Below, piece by piece: positions 21,517 through 27,801 of a DNA stretch of 34,393 bases. Origin of the DNA: a bacterium. GTDB taxonomy: Bacteria > Patescibacteriota > Minisyncoccia > Phycocordibacterales > CAIZLB01. Made by a program: the position numbers and the translations under genes. The notes under the pieces are model-generated. The model saw nothing but the letters and a program-made list of their open reading frames with translations, had not been told where the DNA came from and ran no database searches. Positions within the stretch are counted from its first letter, which is position 1. Each line of letters opens with the position of its first letter. The DNA lies in the NCBI GenBank assembly GCA_027490575.1, contig JAIXXV010000018.1:1-34393 (forward strand), given 5' to 3'.

Positions 21517-21718
21517 AGACAAAAACGGGTCAACACCTCTTGACCTACTCAACCCAAAGTCAGAGCGAGCAACTGACGAACTAGCCGCAGAGCGTCTAGA
21601 GGTTTGCAAGGCTTGTCCTGATGTCATCCCTGTTGTCAACCAATGCAAGCGATGTGGTTGCTTCATGGATCTCAAGACCAAGCTTAAGATTTCCAAGTGT
21701 CCTATCGGCAAATGGTAA
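21494..21718 (+). CDS. Small zinc-binding-type protein
   Basis: A 74-residue protein. Helical first half, then cysteine pairs CKAC, CKRCGCF and a final KCPIGKW. The ERLEVCKAC...CKRCGCFM.LKTKL...CPIGKW pattern is well known from cyanophage and other aquatic phage genomes and probably holds a zinc ion. Function unknown. ATG overlaps the upstream gene, and its stop overlaps the glycosyltransferase ATG at 21712, so it is tied to that enzyme. Confidence 0.75.
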   Translation: MSAWQKYKDKNGSTPLDLLNPKSERATDELAAERLEVCKACPDVIPVVNQCKRCGCFMDLKTKLKISKCPIGKW

Positions 21719-22602
21719 ACCGCATCTTCATTAGCATTGCCTCTTATAGAGACCCTGACCTTATCAACACAGTCAAGAGTGCTCATGAGAACGCTGCCTA
21801 TCCCAACAACCTAATCTTCTCGGTGTTCTCTCAAGCTGAGGAATCAGAGCATCCTGACTTGAGCTTTGTGCCTAACCTGAGATACGAGAAGGCACATTGG
21901 TCAGAGAGCCTTGGGGCTTGCTGGGCTAGAGAGCGAGCAAACCGCAATCTAGAGGGCGATTACTTCTTACAGATTGACTCTCACTCACGCTTCTTGCCTG
22001 GCTGGGACAAGTTGCTTGTGCTGGCTTACAAGCGAGCACAGACATTCTGGGGCAACCGCATCTTCTTCACGAACTACCCTGACCCTTTTGAGCTTGACCA
22101 CTCCGGCAATCCTGAGTTTTTTGCTCAGGCTGCTTTCTTCAAACTCAATGCCTATTGGCATGATGCCTCAAACATGGTGCAAGGTGAGTGGGCAGATGTG
22201 ATTGACACCGCCAACGGTGATGAGCAATACTTCATGTCTGCCAATTCCATGTTTGCAGAGGTAAAACTCATGCAAGAGATTCCCTATGATCCTGAGCTTT
22301 ACTTCACAGGGGAAGAGCCATCGCTGGCACTTAGGGCATACACCAGAGGCATCAGACTTATCAGCCCGACCATCAAGTTCATGTTTACCAACTACAACCG
22401 ACCTAACTCTAAGCGTAGGTTACATTGGGAAGATCACCCACAATGGCATGACTTGAACCGCAAGTCTTACGAGCGGCTAAAGCTAATCATGTCAGGCGAT
22501 ACCTCACTTGGTAAATACGGCATTGGCTCTAAGTATCTGTTTCAGCAATACCAAAAGGTAACGGGCATCAACCTTGGTGATAAGGTCGCTCAAATACAGT
22601 AG
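21712..22602 (+). CDS. GT60-like glycosyltransferase (GlcNAc transferase family)
   Basis: With ATG at 21712 (seven-base overlap with the zinc protein) the product has 296 residues and begins NRIFISIASYRDPDLINTV, the opening of the Skp1-type polypeptide GlcNAc-transferase family. GACWARERANRNLEGDYFLQIDSHSRFLPGWD (in outline) has the family DSH metal motif at 89-91 and the following FxPxWD. In eukaryotes GT60 enzymes add GlcNAc to hydroxyproline or threonine of proteins. Homologues with unknown acceptors are common in aquatic phages. The TP-repeat protein 640 bases upstream is an attractive acceptor. A GTG at 21697 is an alternative start. Confidence 0.85.
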   Translation: MVNRIFISIASYRDPDLINTVKSAHENAAYPNNLIFSVFSQAEESEHPDLSFVPNLRYEKAHWSESLGACWARERANRNLEGDYFLQIDSHSRFLPGWDKLLVLAYKRAQTFWGNRIFFTNYPDPFELDHSGNPEFFAQAAFFKLNAYWHDASNMVQGEWADVIDTANGDEQYFMSANSMFAEVKLMQEIPYDPELYFTGEEPSLALRAYTRGIRLISPTIKFMFTNYNRPNSKRRLHWEDHPQWHDLNRKSYERLKLIMSGDTSLGKYGIGSKYLFQQYQKVTGINLGDKVAQIQ

Positions 22603-22614
22603 GCACACATGAGG

Positions 22615-22620
22615 TAAAAT
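22615..22620 (+). promoter_or_regulatory. Candidate -10 element of the lysis genes
   Basis: TAAAAT ends six bases before the ATG at 22627 in the 24-base gap after the glycosyltransferase gene. No ribosome site precedes the ATG, so a leaderless lysis transcript is likely. No clear -35 is seen. Confidence 0.5.
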
Positions 22621-22626
22621 AAACTC

Positions 22627-22845
22627 ATGCCTGAACCAACTCGCCCTAACTCCTCAAACGCTTTGCTTGTCCAAATCATTACGGACATTGCAGAGATCAA
22701 AGCAGTCGTAAGAAATTACGCAGACCTAGAGACTAGGGTTCGAGAACTTGAGAAGGCTCGCTGGCAGTCAGCGTGGATTACCGCGTTTGCATCTGCAAGC
22801 TTGACCGCAATGGCAGTCATTATTGTCAATCAGGTTGTCTCATGA
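22627..22845 (+). CDS. Holin-like protein with one membrane segment
   Basis: A 72-residue protein. Residues 14-45 are a heptad-like amphipathic helix (IITDIAEIKAVVRNYADLETRVRELEK, given in outline) and residues 48-70 form one membrane helix (AWITAFASASLTAMAVIIVNQVV). This coiled-coil plus C-terminal membrane layout occurs next to endolysins in actinobacterial phages and suggests a holin or holin partner. Its stop overlaps the endolysin ATG (ATGA). Confidence 0.65.
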   Translation: MPEPTRPNSSNALLVQIITDIAEIKAVVRNYADLETRVRELEKARWQSAWITAFASASLTAMAVIIVNQVVS

Positions 22846-23273
22846 GATTTCCATTTGAGCCTAAGTTCATCACAGGTCGGTTTGGCACTCTAAGCGAGTT
22901 CCGCAAGAAGAACGGTATGCAACCGCACAGCGGCGTTGACTGGGCAAGACCAGAGGGAACTCCAATCCCTGCAATCGCGAACGGCACTATTGTCCTGCAA
23001 CAGTTCAGCCAGGTGCTAGGCAATGTCTCGGTGCTACGAGTCATGGACAAGCAGGGAAAGCTTTGGTATGTCGGATTCTGCCACCTAAAGGCTGAAGGTC
23101 ATGGCGTAGGCACAAAGGTTCAAGAGGGTGACACTATCGGCTTTGTTGGAAACACCGGTAGCGCCTCATCGGGGAGCCATCTTCATCTCACCGTCAGCAA
23201 AGAACTCAAGGGCGTATTCGGCCCAACCAGCGTAAAGATTGACCCCATTCAATTCATAAAGGACAACAAGTGA
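22842..23273 (+). CDS. M23-family peptidase, probable endolysin
   Basis: The ATG at 22842 gives 143 residues. It has the full zinc-site set of LytM/M23 endopeptidases: H29 and D33 in HSGVDWA, H81 in CHLKAEG, and H113/H115 in SHLHL. There is no signal peptide and no separate cell-wall-binding domain, so it is a minimal lysin that would need a holin to cross the membrane. It should cut peptide cross-links in host peptidoglycan. It lies between two membrane protein genes and overlaps both by four bases. Confidence 0.88.
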   Translation: MRFPFEPKFITGRFGTLSEFRKKNGMQPHSGVDWARPEGTPIPAIANGTIVLQQFSQVLGNVSVLRVMDKQGKLWYVGFCHLKAEGHGVGTKVQEGDTIGFVGNTGSASSGSHLHLTVSKELKGVFGPTSVKIDPIQFIKDNK

Positions 23274-23623
23274 AAGAAACCATAAAGCAACTACTGATCC
23301 GCTCAGTTGGTCTTATCCTTGCAACCTTCTTTGGTGGCACAGCAGTCGGAGCGGTTGCCGGCTCATGGTGGATGGGTTCCCTCATAGGCGTTGGCTCTGC
23401 CTTTGCCGTAGTTCTAACAACCATCGGTGTTGCAGTTGCTTGGAAAGGTAGCCTTGAGGTCAGCGATCTCCAGAACGCGTTTAGAGCTGCTGTTGCTAAG
23501 TCCGACAGCGAGGCTGTTGAGGATGCCCTAAAGGTAACTCAGGATGGCAACTTTGACTTTGACGATGTTGTCTATGATGGCGATGATGACCTGTATGACG
23601 ATGAGCCTGATACTGTAAAGTAA
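23270..23623 (+). CDS. Membrane protein, second holin candidate
   Basis: A 117-residue protein with GTG start (GTGA overlap with the lysin). Residues 9-60 contain two membrane helices (LIRSVGLILATFFGGTAVGAV, SLIGVGSAFAVVLTTIGVAVAW). The rest is a cytosolic helix and a very acidic tail (FDFDDVVYDGDDDLYDDEPD). Two-helix proteins after lysins are common holins in phages of Gram-positive hosts. The acidic tail is unusual. The transcript ends at the hairpin at 23653-23677. Confidence 0.72.
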   Translation: MKETIKQLLIRSVGLILATFFGGTAVGAVAGSWWMGSLIGVGSAFAVVLTTIGVAVAWKGSLEVSDLQNAFRAAVAKSDSEAVEDALKVTQDGNFDFDDVVYDGDDDLYDDEPDTVK

Positions 23624-23652
23624 TACAGAGCAACCACTTCAGAGATGAAGCC

Positions 23653-23687
23653 CCCCAGTAGAGAAAGTCTGCTGGGGTTATCTCTTT
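23653..23687. terminator. Bidirectional terminator between lysis genes and whiB
   Basis: CCCCAG-T-AGA (23653-23662) pairs with TCT-G-CTGGGG (23668-23677), ten pairs including a T-G wobble, around the loop GAAAG. On the plus strand it runs into TTATCTCTTTT. It sits at the meeting point of the rightward lysis genes and the leftward whiB genes and overlaps the start of the whiB stop region, so it can serve both. Confidence 0.75.
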
Positions 23688-24007
23688 TCCTTGAGCCTGA
23701 AATTCTTTACGCGGTCTGCTGATCTAGCCAAAGCCGTTTCAACAGATGTCTTGCCTTTGCGGATCTCATCCCTTTGGTTAGGTGTCAGACCGCCCCAGAT
23801 GCCGTAAGCCTCATCTGCCACCAGAGCATACTTAGCACACAGTAACTGGACAGGACATTCGCTACAAATCTTCTTGGCTTGGCGTAACTCGTAGGATTCG
23901 CCACCTGCCTCTGGAAACCAAAGCTCTCCGTCAATCTCTTGACAGACCGGTGCTCCATGCTTTCTAATGCCATCAGCCAGGGCTGTAAATGCTTGCTCAA
24001 CTTTCAT
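23678..24007 (-). CDS. WhiB-family iron-sulfur transcription regulator, with basic tail
   Basis: A 109-residue protein. Four cysteines, C22, C48, C51 and C57 (CSECPVQLLC), bind the 4Fe-4S cluster, and GIWGG (69-73) forms the turn that contacts the main sigma factor in WhiB proteins. The C-terminus (RDEIRKGKTS, RVKNFRLKEKR) is basic and could bind DNA. WhiB proteins occur only in Actinobacteria and their phages; phage forms can repress host whiB genes or redirect transcription. It has its own consensus promoter (24015-24044) and a leaderless start. It could control the switch between the lysis/late genes and the early operon. Confidence 0.95.
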   Translation of the reverse strand: MKVEQAFTALADGIRKHGAPVCQEIDGELWFPEAGGESYELRQAKKICSECPVQLLCAKYALVADEAYGIWGGLTPNQRDEIRKGKTSVETALARSADRVKNFRLKEKR

Positions 24008-24014
24008 AAAGCAA

Positions 24015-24044
24015 ACGATAATGCTCGTTTATTGCAACTGTCAA
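24015..24044 (-). promoter_or_regulatory. Strong promoter of the distal whiB gene
   Basis: Read on the minus strand, TTGACA (24044-24039), an 18-base spacer and TATCGT (24020-24015) precede the ATG by seven bases. The -35 is a perfect consensus hexamer and overlaps the stop codon of the upstream whiB gene. With so short a distance to the ATG and no ribosome site, the mRNA should be leaderless. The best sigma-70-type promoter seen in the window. Confidence 0.75.
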
Positions 24045-24313
24045 ATCCGCTCTGACGGCAGCGACCCACCCCAAATGCCATGCTTCTGATTCGACTCTAA
24101 GGCGTAGTCAAAACACGCATCTTTTACGGGGCAAGCTCTGCATCCCTTGATTGCCTCTGTGGTTGCAAGCTCACGCGTCTTGGGATCTTCGATGTCCTCT
24201 GGAAACCAATACTCAGGCTTCCACTCGCAAGGCACTTTATTGCCATTGCGTTGAATAGCAGCTAGGAGTGCGAGGTAATCGCTACTCAATACGCCAAAAT
24301 GTCGGAGGGTCAT
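24041..24313 (-). CDS. WhiB-family iron-sulfur regulator, short form
   Basis: A 90-residue protein with C29, C58, C61 and C67 (CRACPVKDAC) and GIWGG at 79-83. It ends seven residues after GIWGG, so it lacks the basic DNA-contact tail of its neighbour. It also has an extra N-terminal helix (SSDYLALLAAIQR). Such a form might bind sigma factor without touching DNA, or act against the longer WhiB. It is divergent from the early operon with only 32 bases between start codons, so promoters of both directions must overlap here. Confidence 0.93.
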   Translation of the reverse strand: MTLRHFGVLSSDYLALLAAIQRNGNKVPCEWKPEYWFPEDIEDPKTRELATTEAIKGCRACPVKDACFDYALESNQKHGIWGGSLPSERI

Positions 24314-24345
24314 CGTAAAGTAACACTATCTAAGAAAGAGGACAC

Positions 24346-25230
24346 ATGGAACTTCACGCACCAGCAGATTTCAACGGAGCAAAGCTAGTCGGAGTCTTTG
24401 AATCAGGCACTAGCGACTGGCACGAGGCTAGGGCATACAGCCTTGGTGGTTCAGAGATCGGCACAATCATGGGGCTAAACCCTTGGGAGTCTGCCTATGC
24501 ACTCTGGGCAAAGAAAACAGGCAAGATTGAGAATCCTCCGCTGACCAACTGGGCTGTGCGATTTGGGCAAGCCTTTGAAGAGCCAATCCTAAAGCTCTGG
24601 GCAGAGGAGCACCCTGAGTATGAAGTGTTTGTGACCGGCACTTACCAAGACTGCGACAATCCTTGGCTACACGCTAACCCTGACGCACTTGCTAAGCACA
24701 AAGAAACAGGTGAATGGCTAGTGGTTGAGGTAAAGACTGCTCGCACATCCTTTGAGTCCCTGCCGCCTACCTACGAGGCACAGGTTCGCCACTACATGAT
24801 GGTGATGAAAATTCAGCGATCAGTTGTGGTCGCTGTTGCTGGAATGACTTGGCAAGAGTTCTGGGTTGAGCGTGACGAGTTCACCGAGCAAGTTCAGCTT
24901 GACCAGGCTAAGCGGTTCATGTCACACATCACCAATGACACCAAGCCTGACTATGACGGGGCTGAGTCAACTTATGAGGTCATCCGCAAACTGCACCCGT
25001 TGATTGACGATACCGAGATTGAGATTGACGGACTGCACCAGCTCATTCTTGCTCAGCAGGAGTTCGATGCAGCAGAGGCAAAGTTCTTCAAGATGAAGTC
25101 TTGGGTGTTAGATCTGATGGGCAATGCAAAACACGCCTACATTGTTGCAGATGGACAACAAATTAGACTAGCCTCAAGACAGGCTCGCAGAGACGGTGTG
25201 CCATTCCTAGTAGTCAAGAAGGGAAAATAA
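24346..25230 (+). CDS. YqaJ-type recombination exonuclease
   Basis: A 294-residue protein, first of the rightward early operon, with ribosome site AAAGAGGA. YqaJ/lambda-exonuclease motifs in order: GGSEIGTIMGLNPWES (34-49), RFGQAFEEPIL with the helical glutamate, ANPDAL with the metal aspartate (about 111), VVEVKTA with the ExK motif (about 127-131), and YEAQVRHYMMV with the glutamine helix. It should resect 5' ends of double-stranded DNA for annealing-type recombination together with the protein encoded at 25729. Confidence 0.92.
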   Translation: MELHAPADFNGAKLVGVFESGTSDWHEARAYSLGGSEIGTIMGLNPWESAYALWAKKTGKIENPPLTNWAVRFGQAFEEPILKLWAEEHPEYEVFVTGTYQDCDNPWLHANPDALAKHKETGEWLVVEVKTARTSFESLPPTYEAQVRHYMMVMKIQRSVVVAVAGMTWQEFWVERDEFTEQVQLDQAKRFMSHITNDTKPDYDGAESTYEVIRKLHPLIDDTEIEIDGLHQLILAQQEFDAAEAKFFKMKSWVLDLMGNAKHAYIVADGQQIRLASRQARRDGVPFLVVKKGK

Positions 25231-25436
25231 TGCAGGTGTTTTTAGGTGACCAGGTAACGCTGCTCAATGATAGAGGTGACGAGGAAAGCCCGACATTCAT
25301 CACAGGGCAGGTCAAGGGCATTGTCCTGAACGAGAACAAGCAAGTTGAGCGAGTGTATCTGCACAACCTCACCGAGTCGCTGTGGATGTCAGATGGCTGG
25401 AGATTCGTTGACGAGGAGGTCGCTGAAGATGATTGA
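25230..25436 (+). CDS. Small protein of unknown function in the recombination operon
   Basis: A 68-residue acidic protein, start overlapping the exonuclease stop (TAATG). It is probably a small beta barrel: VFLGDQVTLLNDRG, PTFITGQVKGIVLNENKQVERVYLHN, then WMSDGWRFVDEEVAEDD. The pattern of a strand, Gly-rich turn and strand pair is reminiscent of SH3-like folds, but there is no recognisable family. It overlaps the next gene by eight bases. Confidence 0.65.
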   Translation: MQVFLGDQVTLLNDRGDEESPTFITGQVKGIVLNENKQVERVYLHNLTESLWMSDGWRFVDEEVAEDD

Positions 25437-25728
25437 GCTACTGCTAAGCATTGCGGTTGTTGGTCTTGCCGGTTATGTGGTTTGGCTGCACCGAACTCTG
25501 GAGAGCATACGCAAGGGAGCACTTGGGCTAGTGCAAATTTTGAGTAACATGACAAACTTGATTGCCGAACAGAGCAAAATAAACCACTCTCAGCAGCTCT
25601 TGAATGATGCCATCTCTACCAACCTTGAGATTCTAGGCGTTCACACCAAGCTAATTGAGCCTGACATCGCTTATGAGGCATCCGCCTTCCTAGCGTGGTA
25701 TAACAACAGAAAGAAAGATGGCAAGTAA
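25429..25728 (+). CDS. Small membrane-anchored coiled-coil protein
   Basis: A 99-residue protein; AGGAGG lies ten bases before the ATG at 25429. Residues 2-20 (IELLLSIAVVGLAGYVVWL) are a membrane anchor or signal anchor, followed by a helical region (LGLVQILSNMTNLIAEQSKINHSQQLLNDA, in outline). Membrane proteins in early operons can exclude other phages or anchor replication, but no family is recognised. The next ATG follows its stop directly. Confidence 0.65.
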   Translation: MIELLLSIAVVGLAGYVVWLHRTLESIRKGALGLVQILSNMTNLIAEQSKINHSQQLLNDAISTNLEILGVHTKLIEPDIAYEASAFLAWYNNRKKDGK

Positions 25729-26232
25729 ATGGCACGATTCAACTTGGATGACTACGAGACCGTAGAGTCACGCATCAAGCGATTCACCGAGGCGTATCCT
25801 GACGGCAGGATAACTACCGACTGGGCAAACGAGTTTGCTGATTTTCCAGACAAAGCCAGGTGGGTTGTAAAGGCAAAGGTGTTTCTATCTGCCGGCGATC
25901 AGGCAAACGGCTTGGTCAAGGCAACGGGTTACGCATCAGAGACTGATGGCACAGGTGGTGCAAACAATGTTGATGCTCTTGCTAACTGCGAGACCTCAGC
26001 AATTGGGCGAGCACTTGCAAACATGGGCATGAGCGGCAACAAGCGAGCCAGCCGCGAAGAGATGCAAAAGGTTCAGGCTGTTGCAGACCACGCAACACTT
26101 GACTGGATGGCAAAGCTTGAGGAGCTAAACACAAAGACTGAGCTAAAGGCACTTTACGCCGAGGCACTACGCAACCAAGCTCCAAAGCAGGTGCTGGATG
26201 AAATCACAGCCAAGGGCAAGACGGCAAAGTGA
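25729..26232 (+). CDS. Probable single-strand annealing protein
   Basis: A 167-residue protein with FNLDDYETVESRIKRFTEAYPDGRI, RWVVKAKVFLS, LVKATGYASE, and the strongly conserved-looking ALANCETSAIGRALANMGMSGNKRASREEM. This set is typical of a protein found beside YqaJ exonucleases in actinobacterial phages, thought to be a Rad52/ERF-like annealing protein or DNA-binding partner. The assignment to annealing is from context and pattern, not from a proven family. It overlaps the next gene by four bases. Confidence 0.65.
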   Translation: MARFNLDDYETVESRIKRFTEAYPDGRITTDWANEFADFPDKARWVVKAKVFLSAGDQANGLVKATGYASETDGTGGANNVDALANCETSAIGRALANMGMSGNKRASREEMQKVQAVADHATLDWMAKLEELNTKTELKALYAEALRNQAPKQVLDEITAKGKTAK

Positions 26233-26555
26233 ACCCGACAGACATTCAGAAGCAGCTCTCTGAACTGATCACTGAGAACCAAAAGGGAGCAACTTCTCTG
26301 TTTGAGGCAGAGCGGTTGCTTGCAGAGGCAGAATACGAACTAGACACAACCGAGCAGAAGGCGTTTATACGGGCTGAGGGAACGGTTAGAGACAGAGAGG
26401 CACTATCACGCCTAGAAGCGGCTGAGAAACGCTTACAGCGGGATTTGAGACGGGCTGAGTTCAATCGAGTCAAGGTCAAAATCAAAGCTATTGAGACCGG
26501 AATCATGGCACTTGCTACACAGGCAAAGCTCACGCAAGCCGAGGCTAGACTTTGA
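26229..26555 (+). CDS. Coiled-coil protein of unknown function
   Basis: A 108-residue protein with GTG start (GTGA). Almost entirely helical and highly charged (ELDTTEQKAFIRAEGTVRDR, RLEAAEKRLQRDLRRAEFNR), with strong heptad character. Similar small coiled-coil proteins occur in recombination operons of phages of Gram-positive hosts. No function can be given. Confidence 0.7.
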   Translation: MNPTDIQKQLSELITENQKGATSLFEAERLLAEAEYELDTTEQKAFIRAEGTVRDREALSRLEAAEKRLQRDLRRAEFNRVKVKIKAIETGIMALATQAKLTQAEARL

Positions 26556-26558
26556 TGC

Positions 26559-26897
26559 ATGAAGAACAGCGACCTAAAGAAACTCAGAGACAGAGATTAT
26601 TGGTGCTGGCATTGTGGGACTGAAGCAACCCTTGTGCCTCATCACCGAGCTAACAGAGGGCATGGCGGATCTAAAGCCCTCGACACCTTACGCAATGTCA
26701 TCCTTGTCTGCGCTCAGTTCAACTCTGAGATGGAGAGCGATGCAGCGGTGGCAGCTTGGGCAAGAGACCTCGGTCTCAAACTGAGTCGCTACGCCTCGCC
26801 AACAGCGGCGGTTTTTGACAACTGGGCTAAGAAGTGGTATCTATTAGACGAGAAGGGAAACAAGTTCGAAACCGAACCACCCTCTTACCTTATCTGA
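26559..26897 (+). CDS. HNH-like nuclease of the VPHHR type
   Basis: A 112-residue protein. YWCWHCGTE carries a zinc CxxC pair, VPHHRANRGHGGSK holds the catalytic-type histidines, and LDTLRNVILVCAQFNSEMESDA supplies the asparagine helix of HNH proteins. Second zinc cysteine is in VCAQFN. The C-terminal part (WAKKWYLLDEKGNKFE) is a small add-on domain. Such proteins are frequent in actinobacterial phages; whether it cuts or nicks DNA is not known. Starts four bases after the previous stop. Confidence 0.75.
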   Translation: MKNSDLKKLRDRDYWCWHCGTEATLVPHHRANRGHGGSKALDTLRNVILVCAQFNSEMESDAAVAAWARDLGLKLSRYASPTAAVFDNWAKKWYLLDEKGNKFETEPPSYLI

Positions 26898-26909
26898 AAG
26901 GGAAATTAG

Positions 26910-27149
26910 ATGGACTTGGAGCAACTGGCAAAGACTATGCGAGAGCGAGCTTTGCTGATAGAAGGCGATGACAGCCTGAGCGAGACACTAGCCGTAGATG
27001 CAGTCAAGGTTGCAAAGGCAAAAGAGCAAAAGCGCAAGCAGGTTGAGAACCTGAAGAAGCTTTATTTCAACGCTGGTCGTTGGGTTGGTGGGGCTAGAGA
27101 TCAGACTGCTCGTGAGGCGTTTATCAAAATGAAAGAGCGTGAGGTGTAA
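26910..27149 (+). CDS. Small helical protein of unknown function
   Basis: A 79-residue, charged, mainly helical protein (LEQLAKTMRERALLIEG, DAVKVAKAKEQKRKQVENLKK) ending with WVGGARDQTAREAFIKMKERE. Ribosome site GAAAGGGAAA. No family recognised. It is the last gene before the HNH insertion at 27155-27801. Confidence 0.6.
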   Translation: MDLEQLAKTMRERALLIEGDDSLSETLAVDAVKVAKAKEQKRKQVENLKKLYFNAGRWVGGARDQTAREAFIKMKEREV

Positions 27150-27154
27150 GTGAT

Positions 27155-27160
27155 AGAATT
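27155..27160 (+). promoter_or_regulatory. Candidate -10 element for the inserted HNH gene
   Basis: TAGAAT follows the stop codon at 27147-27149 and resembles the capsid and connector promoter elements (TAGAATTAGA here, TAGAATAGA there). A transcript starting near 27167 would begin right at the leader hairpin. No clear -35. Confidence 0.45.
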
Positions 27161-27169
27161 AGAAGAAAC

Positions 27170-27196
27170 CCAGGCGGTGCGTCAACACCCCTGGGC
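27170..27196 (+). other. Leader hairpin before the HNH gene
   Basis: CCCAGG-c-GGTG (27170-27180) pairs with CACC-CCTGGG (27187-27196), ten pairs with one bulged C and a six-base loop. It is not followed by a T-run, so it is not a terminator of the usual kind. It stands at the very 5' end of the predicted transcript and 26 bases before the ATG at 27223, which has its own AAAAGGAG site. It may stabilise the mRNA or block read-in translation. Confidence 0.6.
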
Positions 27197-27222
27197 ATGG
27201 TCAGACTGAAAAGGAGTCCAAC

Positions 27223-27801
27223 ATGGATAATTCTAAACCCTGTAAGAAGTGTCAACGCTTACTTCCTCTCACAGATTTTCACAAAAACTCAAACATCTCT
27301 GATGGTCACAAAAATAGCTGTAAAGCTTGTGAATCAAGATTGTATGCGGAGTATCGGGCAAAAAAACCACGCAATGTAACTGTCGAGCAACAGCAAAAAT
27401 GGAATCAAGCTCGTAAGGAAAAATACTCTGAATTAGAGCTACGCTCGATCAAGAGGATTTATTATCAAAACAACAAGCCTCAGTTTCGAGAGTCAAGAAA
27501 AAGGTATCTAGCAAAAAACCCAGGTCTAAACGCTGCCTATGTAAGAAAATACGAGGCAATAAAAAGAGGCAACGGTGTATTTCTGGTAACTAAAAAAGAA
27601 ATAGCAAATTTGGTGCAAGGATGCTGTTTTTATTGCAAATGCAATTCGACTAAATTGACATTGGATCATGTGATTCCGCTGTCAAGAGGTGGAACTCATA
27701 GCATTGGGAATTTAGTTGGAGCTTGCGGTTCTTGCAATTCCAGCAAAGGCAACAAGTTTATTACTGAATGGAAAAGGGAGAAAAATAATGCCGCTTATTA
27801 G
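27223..27801 (+). CDS. HNH homing-type endonuclease with zinc-finger N-terminus
   Basis: A 192-residue protein. Residues 7-36 have a CKKC...CKAC zinc finger; the middle is lysine/arginine/tyrosine-rich and probably binds DNA. The C-terminus has a full HNH module: CCFYCKCNSTKLTLDHVIPLSRGG and NLVGACGSCNSSKGNK. Base use is clearly more A/T-rich than in flanking genes (many AAA, ATA and TTT codons), and it has its own promoter-like element and leader hairpin. It looks like a recently acquired free-standing homing endonuclease. Its 3' end overlaps the replication gene by 14 bases. Confidence 0.9.
   Translation: MDNSKPCKKCQRLLPLTDFHKNSNISDGHKNSCKACESRLYAEYRAKKPRNVTVEQQQKWNQARKEKYSELELRSIKRIYYQNNKPQFRESRKRYLAKNPGLNAAYVRKYEAIKRGNGVFLVTKKEIANLVQGCCFYCKCNSTKLTLDHVIPLSRGGTHSIGNLVGACGSCNSSKGNKFITEWKREKNNAAY

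Noticed and set aside
26427-26438. Further cre-like operator (AAACGCTTACAG) inside the coiled-coil gene
   Set aside because: Only one half matches the operators before terS, the TGTAA arm is missing and it lies in a coding region without promoter context.
27247-27262. Operator half-site TCAACGCTTAC at the start of the HNH gene
   Set aside because: It lies in coding sequence for the zinc finger and matches the consensus poorly on the left arm; chance similarity is likely.
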